Below are positions 1 through 10,539 of a DNA stretch of 64,000 nt, piece after piece (position 1 is the stretch's first letter; each line of letters starts with the position of its first letter). A program made the translations under genes and the position numbers. This DNA is from Spirometra erinaceieuropaei (Eukaryota; Platyhelminthes; Cestoda; Diphyllobothriidea; Diphyllobothriidae), in assembly GCA_902702965.1 (NCBI GenBank), contig CACRXP010000225.1, positions 193,116-257,115 on the forward strand, given 5' to 3'. A model generated the notes under the pieces. The model was not told where the DNA came from. It saw only the letters and a list, made by a program, of their open reading frames with translations, and ran no database searches.

Positions 1-693
1 ATTTTATAGTAGGGCAACGTTCATCGATCGCGTTAGGGGATATGCTCTTATTGCCTTGGGACTCCATCTAGAGCTCTGCTAGAAGCCGCACAGCGGCTAG
101 TAGTACAGACAGAATAACATTACCCAGATACTGTGGGTCGGTACCCATAATATGGGAAAACTATAAGAGCTAATGCTTAAAACTCGAAAATCTTACAAAA
201 AACCTACTTCGAGTACAACGGTATTCGCCATTTCTGTTTCACTTATCCCATCATTCATCATCTGCGACAACAAAATTGACCAGTTTAAATTTTTACATGA
301 AAGGATACGGCCATGATAGCAAAAAGACACGTCCTTTTACACATGGCGTCAGCTGCTGCTGCTGCTGCAAAATATAGGGTGTAAAGGGCGAGCCCTTACA
401 ATTGTTAATATTTTAGCAGATACACACAGTTTGATGTCACAACATAAGCGCTATGTGTAGGACGGGCTTTTCAAATTAAATTACTGCGTCCTCCCCGTTA
501 CCTCACCCGTGGATGCTGTTCGACTGTGAAGTAGGTGCCCTACGATTTTCATTTCACACAGGGAACTGAATTCATTCTGTTTTCGTGCGCAGGGACGATA
601 CCCTCAAAGCGACAACAGTCATCATGCCCTCGATGGAGAATGAGATTTGGCACCCGTTGCAAAACACAAAAGCCCAAAGGAGCTCGATCCCCC
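1..693 (-). repeat. Composite ~700-bp repeat, copy 1 (cut by window start)
   Basis: This block is a diverged direct duplicate of 1297-2010. Shared landmarks in the same order include TCTAGAGCTCTGCTAGAAGC, GCAGAATAACATTACCCAG, a CTG/CAG triplet run near 350-370, and GATTTGGCACCCGTTGCAAA near 645-664. The first ~130 bases, read on the minus strand, match the 3' body of the tRNA-Arg-like SINE seen elsewhere in the window. On the minus strand the unit is therefore ~560 bases of private sequence followed by a SINE-type tail. No coding capacity is evident. It could be a LINE 3' end, a long SINE or an LTR, and only the duplication itself is certain. Confidence 0.75.
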
Positions 694-695
694 GA

Positions 696-758
696 CCTGT
701 TAATTAGAAGTCCAACGCCTGTAACCAATGAGCCACGGGCTCGATGTCCCCTCGGTTG
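696..758 (-). mobile_element. SINE head fragment (tRNA-Arg-like)
   Basis: The minus strand carries the tRNA-like head, with A-box region GCTCATTGGTTACAGG, anticodon region GTTGGACTTCTAATTAAC and a B-box area GGTCGGGGGATCGAGC. It stops just after the B box, where it meets the composite repeat. The head is directly preceded (minus strand) by a tail fragment of the same SINE at 763-945. Confidence 0.75.
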
Positions 759-762
759 CTAT

Positions 763-945
763 CGGGAACGTACAACGGTAGAGGGACGCTCACCAATCGT
801 TCTTACGGAACTCATTCGTTCCTTTGTGCCTTCCGGGCTCTCTCTCTCGAGCCCAGCCAGCAGCCGCAGAACGGCACATGATATAGGCGGAATGGTATTA
901 CCGGAGACGGAGTCGACCATTTCTGGCTTATCGGTTGTCATCAAA
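763..945 (-). mobile_element. SINE body/tail fragment
   Basis: Read on the minus strand, this carries the tRNA-unrelated SINE body: a TGACAACCGATAAGCC-like core, AATACCATTCCGCCTATATC, a hairpin built on GGCTCGAGAGAGAGAGCCC, then AACGAATGAGTTCCGTAAG and GGTGAGCGTCCCTC. It lacks the tRNA head. Its tail end runs straight into the head fragment at 696-758, giving the tail-to-head junction seen at other loci. Confidence 0.75.
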
Positions 946-1296
946 CAGTCAACTATTGATCGATTTAACTTGCAGAATGGGTACCAGTTAAAGGCACAGC
1001 TTTGATTAATACCAGTGCTCGGTGGCCAGTCAATCGGTAGGTATTAATGTACTACCGACTACTTGTTGTCAGAACGCGAATATAGCGCAGTTGTTCGGCC
1101 GCAGTGGATAATCAAGGTTTATATAATCGTATCAATGTTCTAACATGACCTGAAAAATTATTTGCGGAAGAATTTACCCCGATTTTTAACACGAATTTCT
1201 AAAGAGATTTAAGTACTTAACGTTCTATTAAATGTTATTTCGAGGCAGCCACCATGATATGGAGAACGACTAAAAACTATCGATGACAGCGAAGGA
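946..1296. other. Spacer between the two composite repeats
   Basis: AT-rich sequence with no open frame of note and no match to the other repeat families in the window that I could see. Confidence 0.5.
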
Positions 1297-1555
1297 ATTG
1301 TATAGTGGGGGGACGCTGAGCGACCGCGTTAGGGGACATACTCCTCTCTTATTGCCGTGGGACTCCATCTAGAGCTCTGCTAGAAGCCGCACAGCGGCTA
1401 GAAACACAGGCAGAATAACATTACCCAGATACTGTGGGTCGGTTACCATAATGTGGGAGAATTATAGGAGTTAACGCTTGAAAATCGAAAATCTTACAAA
1501 ATGCCTCCTTCGAATACAAAAGTAATTGTCCTTTCTGTTTCCCGTATCCTGTAAC

Positions 1556-1602
<47 letters not shown>

Positions 1603-2010
1603 GAAAAATCAACTAGTTAAAATTTTTACATGGAAGGAAGCGGCCATTATGATAAAAAGACACGCCCTTGTACACGTGGCGTCAGCTGCTGCTGCGCAAT
1701 ATAGGACGTACAGGGGCGAGTCATTGCAATTGTTAATATTTCAGCAAATATACACAGTTTGATGTCACAGTATAAGCTCTATGTGTAGGATGGGATTTCC
1801 AAATGAAAAAAACTGCGTTTTGCCCGTTACCTCATCCGTACATGCTTTCCGACTGTGAAGCAGGAGCCCTACGACTTTCCTTTCACGCAATGAACTGAAT
1901 TCATTCTGTTTTCGTGCGCAGGGACGATACCCTCAGGGCGACAACAGCCACCATGCCCTCAATGAAGAATGAGATTTGGCACCCGTTGCAAAACACAAAA
2001 GCCCAAAAGA
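1297..2010 (-). repeat. Composite ~700-bp repeat, copy 2
   Basis: Second copy of the unit at 1-693 in the same orientation. It starts near TAGTGGGGGGACGCTGAGCG, which is the SINE 3' end on the minus strand, and ends at GCCCAAAAGAGATGCA. The main difference from copy 1 is a long (ATC)n run at 1555-1602, which is only a short imperfect CATCATTCATCATC in copy 1. An open frame through this area (1526-1762) is made largely of the triplet run and is not regarded as a gene. Confidence 0.75.
1555..1602. repeat. (ATC)n microsatellite, about 16 units
   Basis: Perfect trinucleotide run inside composite repeat copy 2. It encodes poly-serine in one frame, which explains the serine-rich open frame across it. 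Confidence 0.95.
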
Positions 2011-3254
2011 GATGCATTTCACACGTCTTTGGGCGGTAATTGGCTAGAAATAAAAGCACGCTCTCCTTGCCTTCCAAATAAAATGGGATCATGTCCGACA
2101 CATGGCGTAGTAACTTTTTACGGGAAAGCGTTTGCTAGTACGAATTATTTAATGTAGCCAACTCAATTACTCACCCTGTAGTAAAAAGCAGTATAGGGGT
2201 AAGCAAATATGACGAATACGGTTTTAACATAAAGAGAGAAAGTAGTTTTGTCGTTTAGGTCCTGAAAATCATCAATATTTTAGGTACATAAATGGACAAG
2301 ACGTTCTAATTTTTTCCCTTGCTCTACTCTGCAAATAAAGTTGAAGCACATGGGCATTCATCACTGAAAAACCACAGAAGATCAGTTTTAAAAAGATAAC
2401 TTACTGAGGGAGATTCTTCAAGTGATCAAAGCCATATTTATTGCAGGCTTTTTTGTCGATGTTCGGCGATTAAGTTTCCTGTTTGGGTGGGTTTGTAAAT
2501 ATGCCCAAACCATCATAGGCAAAAAAACGCCCGGGAACTCAAAACGTAGGTAAATGCCTTCAAGTTTTTGATAGACAGAAATACAAGACCTATTAATTTT
2601 AGCAATTGGAAGTTTGACAATCGATTTAGCACACCGAAAACCCTAAAATATTCCCAAAATTTCGAAGGACAATATGAAGTTTAACGGATTTTAGCATCAC
2701 CAGAAAGTACAGAGTAATCCTGCGGACCAGAACCTCTCCTGAAGCACAAAAGTGGTACGCATATGATTTTACCTGTTAATTCCATTCGAATTCTCTTCTC
2801 AGTGACCAGTATCGTAGCATGTAACCTCATGATGGCCTTTATTTATCTAATGTCCCTGTCCGCGAGATCGAGTGAGAATCTCGTTATTTTAGTTAATCCA
2901 CTCTCAGAAAATTCGAAAACGAAAATGTCACATCGAGTTCTCGTGACTTCAATTTAAAATCAGGCAACCGACCAATTGTCTTAGTTCATAGTACATGACA
3001 TTTCAATGCAAACAGCATAAAAACATTTTTTAAACACTGCTGTACTTGCGTTGTTTTATTTACTAATTTATTTGTGGACGGACTTTTTGAACTTCTGCGA
3101 ATTGAGTTTACTCACCTAGCACGAATTTTATTCGCTTTCGGCATTTCCGCTTCTTTTAAGAAAGCTCTCATTTCCTACATGCCATAGATGCGTTATCTCA
3201 TTAAATGCTGACCACAACTATGAAATATGTTGTTGATTCGCAAAGATAACGTAG
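2011..3254. other. AT-rich stretch, no gene recognised
   Basis: Only short open frames are present (the longest is 64 codons at 2763-2957) and none shows a domain. About 3108-3180 contains a segment (CTTTCGGCATTTC and neighbours) that recurs at 34118-34190 downstream of another fold-back element, so it may be a short dispersed repeat. Confidence 0.5.
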
Positions 3255-3955
3255 GTGGGGTTTAAAATTAATTATCTTGCAACATAATCGCAAGATATTT
3301 CAGTTATTTCCGGATGCCGGTTTTTGAGCTAGCCTCTTTTCGGCCTTTTTCATAAACTACACTCTGCAAAAATGACGACTTATGTAGCATGAATTTTCCA
3401 CATTTATTTTTGATGTCATTATAAAAGCACATAAACTTTAAAGACAACATACACAAAGATATTTGGTTTTTCCCCATGTGGTAACAAATGACGTCTTCTA
3501 TAAATTTCATACGTGAAGGAAGGATGTTTGTTAAGTCTTAAAGACTCTTCCTCCTCCCGGGTAATTTTGAACCTGTTTCGCCACCGCACTTACATTCAGG
3601 ATTTCCAAACTACAACCTATATATTTTCCGTGTAAGGGTAATCATGCATTTCTATACACTATTTAAAAGGCATGATATGGGTTTCGTAAACTTTTGCGGT
3701 GCATTTGAACTATACTATACACTTTACAAGCAAAATTTATAAATGCAGAGGCACATTGTTTAAGAATGACATTTAACGGTCTCATAAGATCGCATGATTA
3801 ACACTCTTTAGAATTGGAATATACTTCTTCAGCAAAAAATCAAAGAAAACGTAATTTTCTACCAAAATGGGTACAAAAAACAAATATTTCTATCCATGTT
3901 CTCTATAAAATATGATTGGACTTATGAGAGAATCGAAACTCACGCATGCGGAGGC
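3255..3955. mobile_element. Degraded fold-back MITE (CAGT family)
   Basis: Recognised by family landmarks in order: GGATGCCGGTTTTTGAGC, a TGTAGCATGAATTTTCCAC block, ACAAATGACGTCTTCT, the centre (TTTCCGTGTAAGGGTAATC; TTTACAAGCAAAATTTATAAAT), then the inverted second arm ACGTAATTTTCTACC and AAATATTTCTATCCATG. Neither CAGT terminus is visible, so this is an old truncated copy. It has no transposase frame. Confidence 0.7.
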
Positions 3956-4429
3956 TGCTTGCCGACGCAAACGCCAAATGAATATCAGTTTTCCAGCCCA
4001 TTTGAAATGTTAAACGTTTTTTCATAATTAACTAAGTCTGGCGAAGATCTAAGGAACCAGTGTCGAAAATTTACCTAAGTGAGTTTTCTACGTTTCCCAA
4101 CAGACGTGTTTGCCTGCAAACTGTAATATATATGTAACATGCATATATAATAATCTTTCAATACTTTCTTTGAGTCTCCATTTAACTAACGGCTGTCTAT
4201 TATGGGTAAGGAGTTTCGATAAGTGAATCTGTATCGCTTTCCGATTGACCAAAGATTTGTCGTTAACTTATGCCCATTTCACGAGACACATCACCTACCG
4301 TATATAAAGTCTCCAAGCAGAGCGGGAGATTATAAGGACCGGACTTTATTCATACGGACGCGTAGGAACGTTTATGCGCTGAGAGGTAGGCCCAGAAGCG
4401 GTAACTTGCGCATGAAGTTGTCCACAGTG
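3956..4429. other. No feature recognised
   Basis: AT-rich sequence grading into a GC-richer stretch after 4300. The open frame at 4223-4534 has no recognisable domain. Confidence 0.4.
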
Positions 4430-4620
4430 ATGCCGAACTGCGCGAAATCTAATCTACCCTTTCCCCCACACCCATCGTGCTCAAACGGCAGGAAAATTAA
4501 AGCATTTCGTCTGTGCGCGCCACACACAACCTGATCCTTACTCAACACATGCCGAGGTGCATTAAGTGGGTCATGGGTTCCCCATAAGTGAGACTGTCAT
4601 AGGGGTCACATTGCGAAGGG
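4430..4620 (+). repeat. Repeat B, degenerate copy
   Basis: Weak, ordered similarity to repeat B at 10740-10860: a CCCCACACCCATCG region, GCGCGCCACACACAACCTGA, and the shared end GTGAGACTGTCATAGGGGTC / ACATTG. Low sequence quality makes the boundaries uncertain. Confidence 0.4.
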
Positions 4621-5497
4621 CTAATTGCAGCTCGATCGTTAGTCCTGAAAACGACCGAGAACCCGTCAGTGGGATACTGGCCAAGGCACGACTTATTGCG
4701 CGTTACGTGCGGGCCATGAAAGTCGAATCCGCCATCTGCCTCATCCTTATTCACGTGTGGTTTTCTGACTTATACATAATTTGGCCGTTTCCCTGGAGTA
4801 TACTGATTTCTCCTCTTTGGTTATTGGAATTGTGATTATAGGATCATCTATACACTAGATTAGCACATCTTTGAAGAAAGTAAAAAAGTACGCAAATTGA
4901 CAGCAACTTCATCCAGTATTGTCTATGATATCGATGGCTGCACTCTGTGGCTAACAAGTCGTACTTATGGTTCATTCGTGTCCTTTTTAACACGAATCAA
5001 ACAGCCAGTATCTGCGCATCGAAAAAGGGACATCGATGCGATGAGCAAATCTCAATTAATCGTCAACTTAGGAGCATCCTGTCTTTCACAGGTTTTTTTT
5101 TCTGAGGGACTAACGTTATCTGTCAATCTTTTCATTTCCATTTTAAGAAATTAATGTACGAACTTGGACTTTGTTCTTCGACGAAAACCTTCTCAGGTTC
5201 GGTCTGAAGCGCCCCATGAACGTTGGAGCCGAAATCCATCCTGAAAGCACTGTAAATAGATCGGCATACGTATGCTACTGATTCCCTGTAGAAGACGAAT
5301 ATTACGCGGTTGATCCACTGAAGCCGACAGATTTAGGACCAAATAATTATATCAACATTTGAACCGAACTAGAAGAGGTTTGTGCCGAGGAATTTGTTCT
5401 AATTTTATCGTATTGGTTTCTGAGGAGGTTAAAGGGCTTAACAGCAAAAGCTGGAGTACATGGCGGAAAGAACATAGGAAACGGTGTTTGACTCGAC
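4621..5497. other. No gene recognised
   Basis: Open frames at 4566-4835 and 4897-5154 show no domain, no plausible splice context and no composition difference from their surroundings. 5160-5497 is unassigned. Confidence 0.4.
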
Positions 5498-5735
5498 ATT
5501 TCGACCGTGGAAAGTTGCGACTTCCATCGCATACCTCTCGGAGCGGACGCAGGACGGTGACTTGCGCGTAAATCTGTTTTAAAAGAGAGGCGGACTTGCA
5601 CAGCACCCGCCGCACTCTCACCTTCCCCATCCGCCTGGTTGCGATGGCATGACAATGCCAAGACGACCGAAGGTGAGCTCCCTGTCAGTGGCTGGCCAAA
5701 ACTCGATAGCCCGTCTACACGTGTCCCACACGACA
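5498..5735 (+). repeat. Repeat B, abutting CR1 fragment
   Basis: Contains the family landmarks TTTCGACCGTGG, GACGGTGACTTGCGCGTAAA, GACTTGCACAGCACCCGCC, ACAATGCCAAGACGACCG and GTGTCCCACACGAC. The CR1-like coding remnant starts immediately after GTCCCACACGACA. Several open frames on both strands here are shadows of this GC-rich repeat. Confidence 0.7.
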
Positions 5736-6906
5736 TGTGGCAGTCTTTCATCAAGACGGCTCGTATCTGGTTGGTCGGAAACAACGTGTCTGTATCGGAC
5801 ATGATATGTCAGAATGGATGAAGGTGACCAGTGGTGCGCCTCAAGGCTCAGTTCTGGGACCATTGCTTTTCATCCTTTATGTTAATGACGGCCTTCAGGA
5901 ACTCGACTGCGGCAAAATAATGTTTGCTGACGAAGTTAAGCTCTGGCAAGTCATTAAGAGTCCGTACGACCAGAGAACCCTCCAAAACAATCTGCATCGA
6001 CGATAAGCGTGGTCCGAGAAATGGCTTCTAAATTTCAATGTGCAGAAGTTTGACGTCCTTCATCTCCGTCCAACCAACTCTCATTCAAATGGGAGCCTGA
6101 GGACATTACCTGAAAGATATAAGACACCCCGAAAAATCTTCAAAGAAGGATCTCGGGGTTTGGATGCAGAATAACCTGAAACCAACACTGCAGTGCCATA
6201 AGGCCGCAAAAAACGCCATGGGACTGCTGCATGCCATCAAAAGGGCGTTTGTACTCTTTTATCAAGACCTTTTTGGGAGAGTTTACGGCAACTTTGTTCG
6301 GCCCCACTTAGAATATGGCATACAAGCATGACGGCCATGGCTAGTAAAGAACCAAGCATGCCTCGAAAGGGTACAACGTCGTGCAACAAAGCTGATATAC
6401 GGTCTAAAAAGCCAATCATACAGAGACAGACTGAATAGCCTTCATTTCTTCCCTCTGTGTCACAGCCAGCAACGAGGTGATCTAATTCCCGTCTACAAGA
6501 TAATACATGGCCTTGAGCATGGACTTAGCTTCGAATACATGTTTCAGTGGCACCTCTCACCCAATCTTCGTGGTCCCCCGATGAAGCTACGGACAAAAAT
6601 GTCCAGGCTGAATCTTCGTTCTGAATTTTCTACGCAAAGGGTAATGGAGAAATGGAACGATTTCCCTCAGTCAGCCGTGGAGACGACGTCTCTGCAACTC
6701 TTCAAGAGACGTTTGGATGATTATTTTTGTACCCTGTTTTCCTTCGACAGTCTGAATCTGAACTAAATATCCCGCGACCCCGCAGATTTCTTCACTGACA
6801 CAACGCTACTCAAATAAATTAAGTTAGCGAATATTTTCATTGTTCGTGTACAGTTATTTCTAACGACCTGACATGTAATCAACAGGGTTTCCGTACCAAA
6901 TAAACT
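5736..6906 (+). pseudogene. CR1-like non-LTR retrotransposon, 5'-truncated RT pseudogene
   Basis: This is the 3' part of a CR1-clade reverse transcriptase, an enzyme that copies element RNA at a nicked chromosomal target. Visible blocks are SGAPQGSVLGPLLFILYVND (RT motif 4) at about 5830-5890, FADEVKLW at about 5930 where CR1 enzymes have FADD, LRPTNSHSNG, KDLGVWMQNN near 6150, RPHLEYGIQA near 6300, a VQRRATKLIYGL block near 6380, RGDLIPVYKIIHGLEHG near 6475 and a C-terminal WNDFP.SAVETTSLQLFKRR block ending at the stop near 6764. The catalytic Asp-to-Glu change, an in-frame stop at 6004-6006 and frameshifts show that it is dead. The endonuclease and N-terminal RT are absent. The 3' UTR carries AATAAA at 6813 and 6899. 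Clade assignment is from motif pattern only. Confidence 0.85.
6813..6818 (+). terminator. Polyadenylation signal of CR1 remnant
   Basis: AATAAA lies about 50 bases past the CR1 stop codon. A second AATAAA lies at 6899-6904. Confidence 0.45.
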
Positions 6907-7601
6907 GAACATCACTGGAAGGACCATAATGGCCGCATCAAAAGGGCGTAATTCGGTCGGAACCTCCAGTCTTTCATCCACCCCAAAATGCGCTCAGGGG
7001 CATTGAGTTAACCCTTCAGTTGTCAACCTTCTAGTCGTCAAATCCTAGCGCCTCTTGATAAATTCAAGGGTGTCAGCCTGGAACTCGTCTGTTGGCCTCT
7101 ATCGGCAGCCATATTAAAGTGTGTAATGCGCAGATGTGCCGTAAATGTGACTTCATAAGTGTCGGCCCTAATCACTCCTCTCTCCCAAAAACCAGTTAAG
7201 TGTCCGAGACTGTCAACCGACTAATGGGCACAATGACTGCAGAACTGTACATCCCATCTGTATGCGTCAAACACGACCCAGTCATCCCTTCGTGTGCCAG
7301 AATACACCACCACCACCAGCAACATGCTTCCCGCTCAAGTGAACTGGGCGTGTCCCGACTTGTGTGACGTTGCGTTCGCCATTGTGACGATGAATAAGCG
7401 TCCGAAAAAGGCACGACTTTTTGTGGGTGGTGCGCCGTGCAGAGGGCGTTCAAATGTTTTCTAGGGAGGCGTGTGTAGGCAGGGAGGACAAGGCGTGTTG
7501 ATGGTGTCTGCAGTTCAGTTTTATCAAAGACTGTCGTGGATTGAATAGGCCCTTACGGTGACTGAGTGTCTTTGAGCCGAGTGGACAGGTGAGGCGGGTA
7601 C
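6907..7601. other. No gene recognised
   Basis: Moderately GC-rich sequence containing a short CAC triplet run near 7309. Open frames on the minus strand (7196-7453; 7450-7881) have no domain, and the latter runs through the 5S-like sequence and repeat B in antisense. 7040-7110 has a weak likeness to the 3' UTR after the Penelope tail (GGAACTCG..GTT, near 45470). Confidence 0.4.
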
Positions 7602-7708
7602 AACGGATGTATGTAAGAGTTCGGTGTACTGGTTCGCTAGTTAAGCTACGTTGGGCCCGGTTAGTACTTGCATGGGTGACCGGCTGGGAATACCGGGTGT
7701 TGCTGACA
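7602..7708 (+). rRNA. 5S rRNA-like sequence (pseudogene or 5S-derived SINE)
   Basis: The 3' two thirds align with animal 5S rRNA: GTTAAGCTACGTTGGGCCCG, GTTAGTACTTGCATGGGTGA, CCGGCTGGGAATACCGGGTG, ending TTGCTGACA. These cover the internal control region bound by TFIIIA (A box, intermediate element, C box). The 5' third is diverged and about 9 bases short between GGTTCG and CTAGTTAAGC, so the helix cannot form normally. There is no T-run terminator downstream. It is not in a visible tandem 5S array and is followed by repeat B, so a 5S pseudogene or the head of a 5S-derived SINE is more likely than a working gene. Confidence 0.7.
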
Positions 7709-7744
7709 TCTCTCTTGTGCCCTCCAAACGGGCCACGTGTTAGA

Positions 7745-8180
7745 TGCGCTGGACCAAAACGGGGGCCACATCGGACTCTGGCAGGCGTTATTTGTGCGTA
7801 ATAACAAATGCCAACATTTGCGGGGTGCGCTGGCGGACCCTGTTGTCGGCATTCGTCGCTCAACTGGACCACTGTCACCACCCCATTGTTTTGTGGTCAA
7901 AATCCTGGTCATGTGTGTGTGGACCAGGGGGTGCGGAGTGGAGCGCCAAGGCGAGGATCCGTCCGAGCCATCCACCTGCGGCCTCCGTCGTCTCCGGTCT
8001 TCTTGACTCTGTCTTGACACCGGGCTCAGGCGGGGGAGGAGGAGAGAGTGTAGGTAGATGCTACGCAAGTCTACTGGCACTATAAACCCCTGCGTAAGTC
8101 ACCGTCCCTGCTCCACAATGCAGTCTGTGGGGCATACGGTGGACATCATCGAAATCGATGGTCGAACTGTCGGTTCGCTA
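7745..8180 (-). repeat. Repeat B, minus-strand copy
   Basis: The minus strand shows the family order: TCGATTTCGATGATGTCCAC, GACGGTGACTTACGCA, GACTTGCGTAGCATCTACC, GAGCCCGGTGTCAAGACAGA, GTCAAGAAGACCGGAGAC, CCCCCTGGTCCACACACATG and CAGGATTTTGACCAC. This is among the best preserved copies. The many overlapping open frames on both strands are by-products of GC-rich repeat sequence. Confidence 0.8.
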
Positions 8181-8299
8181 GTCTCAGTACGATGGTTTCA
8201 CAAGTGACCGATCAGATCCTAACGTGACGAAAATGTACGGCGTCAGCGAGGAGAGGATAGGGCTGTGGCAGTTGAGTTGACAGTAGTTACGACGCTGGT

Positions 8300-8560
8300 G
8301 GTGGTGGTCGAGGAGTTGCCGGCTGCAGGAGGTGGGTTGGTTGGGCTGAAATTGCGGGGAATTCAGCTGTTGTGGATGCGCATGTGACCAAGAAGACTCT
8401 TGCGATGCCCGAATGTCTGGGGGCATTGTGAGTAGATGAGACGCGTGTGAAGAGTGTGTGCTGGGGTTGCAGGCGCTGGTATGGCGTTATCAGTATGATG
8501 GATTCACGAGTGACCGACCAGATCGACGGGTGAGGTGTAGCTGCGATCAAAATGGGAAGA
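8300..8560 (-). pseudogene. C2H2 zinc-finger-pair remnant in repeat
   Basis: The minus strand carries a decayed version of the finger pair seen intact at 21245-21490: codons for RVFLVTCASTT where the intact copy has LLGHMRIHEN, and an upstream SVTRESI/ HPS stretch in place of LVGHLRIN. Frames are shifted and key His/Cys codons are lost. It lies just upstream (minus strand) of repeat B. Confidence 0.5.
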
Positions 8561-8569
8561 GATTGCGAC

Positions 8570-10298
8570 ATCCCATTACGTCTTGGGGGGTCCAGTCTAG
8601 AGCCTTTGTGGGTAGTCGCATGACAACCAACAGTTATGCGGAAAGAATAGTCGAAGGGGGTAAAAAAGAAGAAGATGGCCGTTTTTGGCTCTTTAGACAT
8701 CGTCGGCCAGCTAAACCCAACCCTATGTTTGGCAGTCTTGGATTTGAACGTGAATTATCTGGCCATGGAGCTCTAAATTTAACACGCCATCATCGAGCCA
8801 CTGCTTTGGTTCCAAAAATACGTCCTGCTATAAGGCCAACCACTTCGATGGGGGCGCAGCCTCGCGGTGTGATTACACATACACACTGACTCCTTCTATG
8901 CTAACGATTTATGATGGACTTTTGAAATAACCCGCAGCTGTTTCCCTTATCCTTACATGTGTTCGTTTTTTGCTCTTACATATGAAGAAAACTAGTTTCC
9001 TAACGAACCCTGCGTATCCCCCTTTGTTTATCCGCACTGGTTTATGACGCCCTCGAATTCACTGTGTACGCGCGATTTTGAGGGGTGATAAAGACTCGTG
9101 CTACCAGTCCGACCCAACCATGCATTTCAGCCTGTTCGGATATTTTTGGCGCCGAAAACTGTGGCACCTTAAATTGACATCGTTCACCTCTTCCATCTCC
9201 AACGATCACTTTAAATATCTCCTGACAAGCTACCGCCGAGGCATTCCGTAGGCGTCGGAAGTTGGAACGCAGAAAGTGTGGCCAAAACATTTCAGGCCAA
9301 ATCACGACGCGCATGGTTATGTGTCCGCCAAATTTTATTGACTACTGCAGAGTAACCGTGTGATATTCCCGCCGGCAAATGTGGCACCAGTATTAATTGC
9401 ACATGCCAGTCACTCTAATGGAGGGTGTAAATTGTTTTTACTCCCATCTGCTGTGGTTCCTCCATTTCTCATTCGATCCGTAGACTGACAGTCACGTTGG
9501 CATGCTTTTGAGGGGAGTTGGTGTTCGGAGAATTCATGCCTTTATCTCAAAATAAAAGCGTCCTCTCCACTCTTCTCATTCATCGTTGGTATACTAACAA
9601 TCGTGGGCTATTTCTACAAAGTTATAACAGAGTACAGCGAACAGTTTCCCACTTGGATATGTCGGTTTATCCCACAGATGCTTGCGGAGTTTCTTAAAAG
9701 CGACTGTGAAAAGCCCGACCCTCATAAAAATGCATTCAAACTTGATATTTTGGGGTTCAAACGGACTTCGTTTTAGAAGGCTCTTAACTCTTTGACATTT
9801 TGCGGAAATCCTGGCTACTTTTTTTTACACATTCCCATTTGATAAGAACCTTCTCTAAAGGTCTGTTTAATGATTTTTCGCAGGGGGCTATAAACTGACG
9901 CAAAGGAATATATGAATATATTCTGAATATGAGATATACACTGCGTATAAGATCAGTAGTATGGGGATATAAAACCACAGTCACCACCTCAAGAATACCT
10001 TATAAGCTGAAATATTGCATATTCTCAAATGAGGATTTAGAAGATGGGACGACTAGAAAAAGGCCAACTAAGCCAGGTTTTTTTTAGTTAAAAAATAGTA
10101 GAGTCTATATAAATGAAAAAAGGCGTAGTCTGATTAACTGGTGATATTTTTATGAGAAAACGGAACCTCTCAAAATCGAACATCACCCTGGTAACCTGGG
10201 CCTTGAATCGACCAGTCGACACGATGACCCCCTTTCCCATGTCTACAAAGTCCTGGGTCGCTCAATGGACGGCGTGGATCGCACTCATTAAGGCGTAA
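8570..10298. other. No gene recognised
   Basis: The longest open frame (8458-8889) shows no domain and overlaps the finger remnant. 9042-9314 (minus, 90 codons) has no recognisable family. The rest is AT-rich and featureless to me. Confidence 0.4.
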
Positions 10299-10411
10299 GT
10301 GCTACGACGACGACGACCACCACCACCACGACCACGACCACCACGACCACGACCACCACCACCACCACCACCACCACCACCACCACCACCACCACCACCA
10401 CCACCACCACC
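10299..10411. repeat. (ACC)n / (CCA)n microsatellite
   Basis: An imperfect ACG/ACC segment at about 10301-10356 passes into an uninterrupted CCA run to 10411. The proline/arginine open frame across it (10299-10484) is a product of the repeat. Confidence 0.95.
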
Positions 10412-10539
10412 AACTACCTCTCAAACACAAAGGCCGGCAGCGACTGGAGGGGACCAGGTCGATATCCAGACAAGAGCAAAATAATGAGTTGACAAAGGTG
10501 ACAGCTTGACTAATGAAGCTGCTACACTCTCATAGGTGC

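Noticed and set aside
535..1005. 156-codon plus-strand open frame as a gene
   Set aside because: It runs antisense through two SINE fragments and the composite repeat; no domain is present and the composition follows the repeats.
1526..1762. Serine-rich protein
   Set aside because: Product of the (ATC)n microsatellite read in frame.
1..2010. The two ~700-bp direct repeats as LTRs of a retrovirus-like element
   Set aside because: No TG..CA ends, primer-binding site, polypurine tract or gag/pol frame in the ~600-base interval. A SINE-type tail at one end fits a non-LTR origin better.
7450..8085. Several overlapping 70-143-codon frames on both strands as genes
   Set aside because: They lie over repeat B and the 5S-like sequence; GC-rich repeats generate open frames in all phases and none shows a domain.
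10299..10484. Proline-rich protein
   Set aside because: Translation of the ACC/CCA microsatellite.
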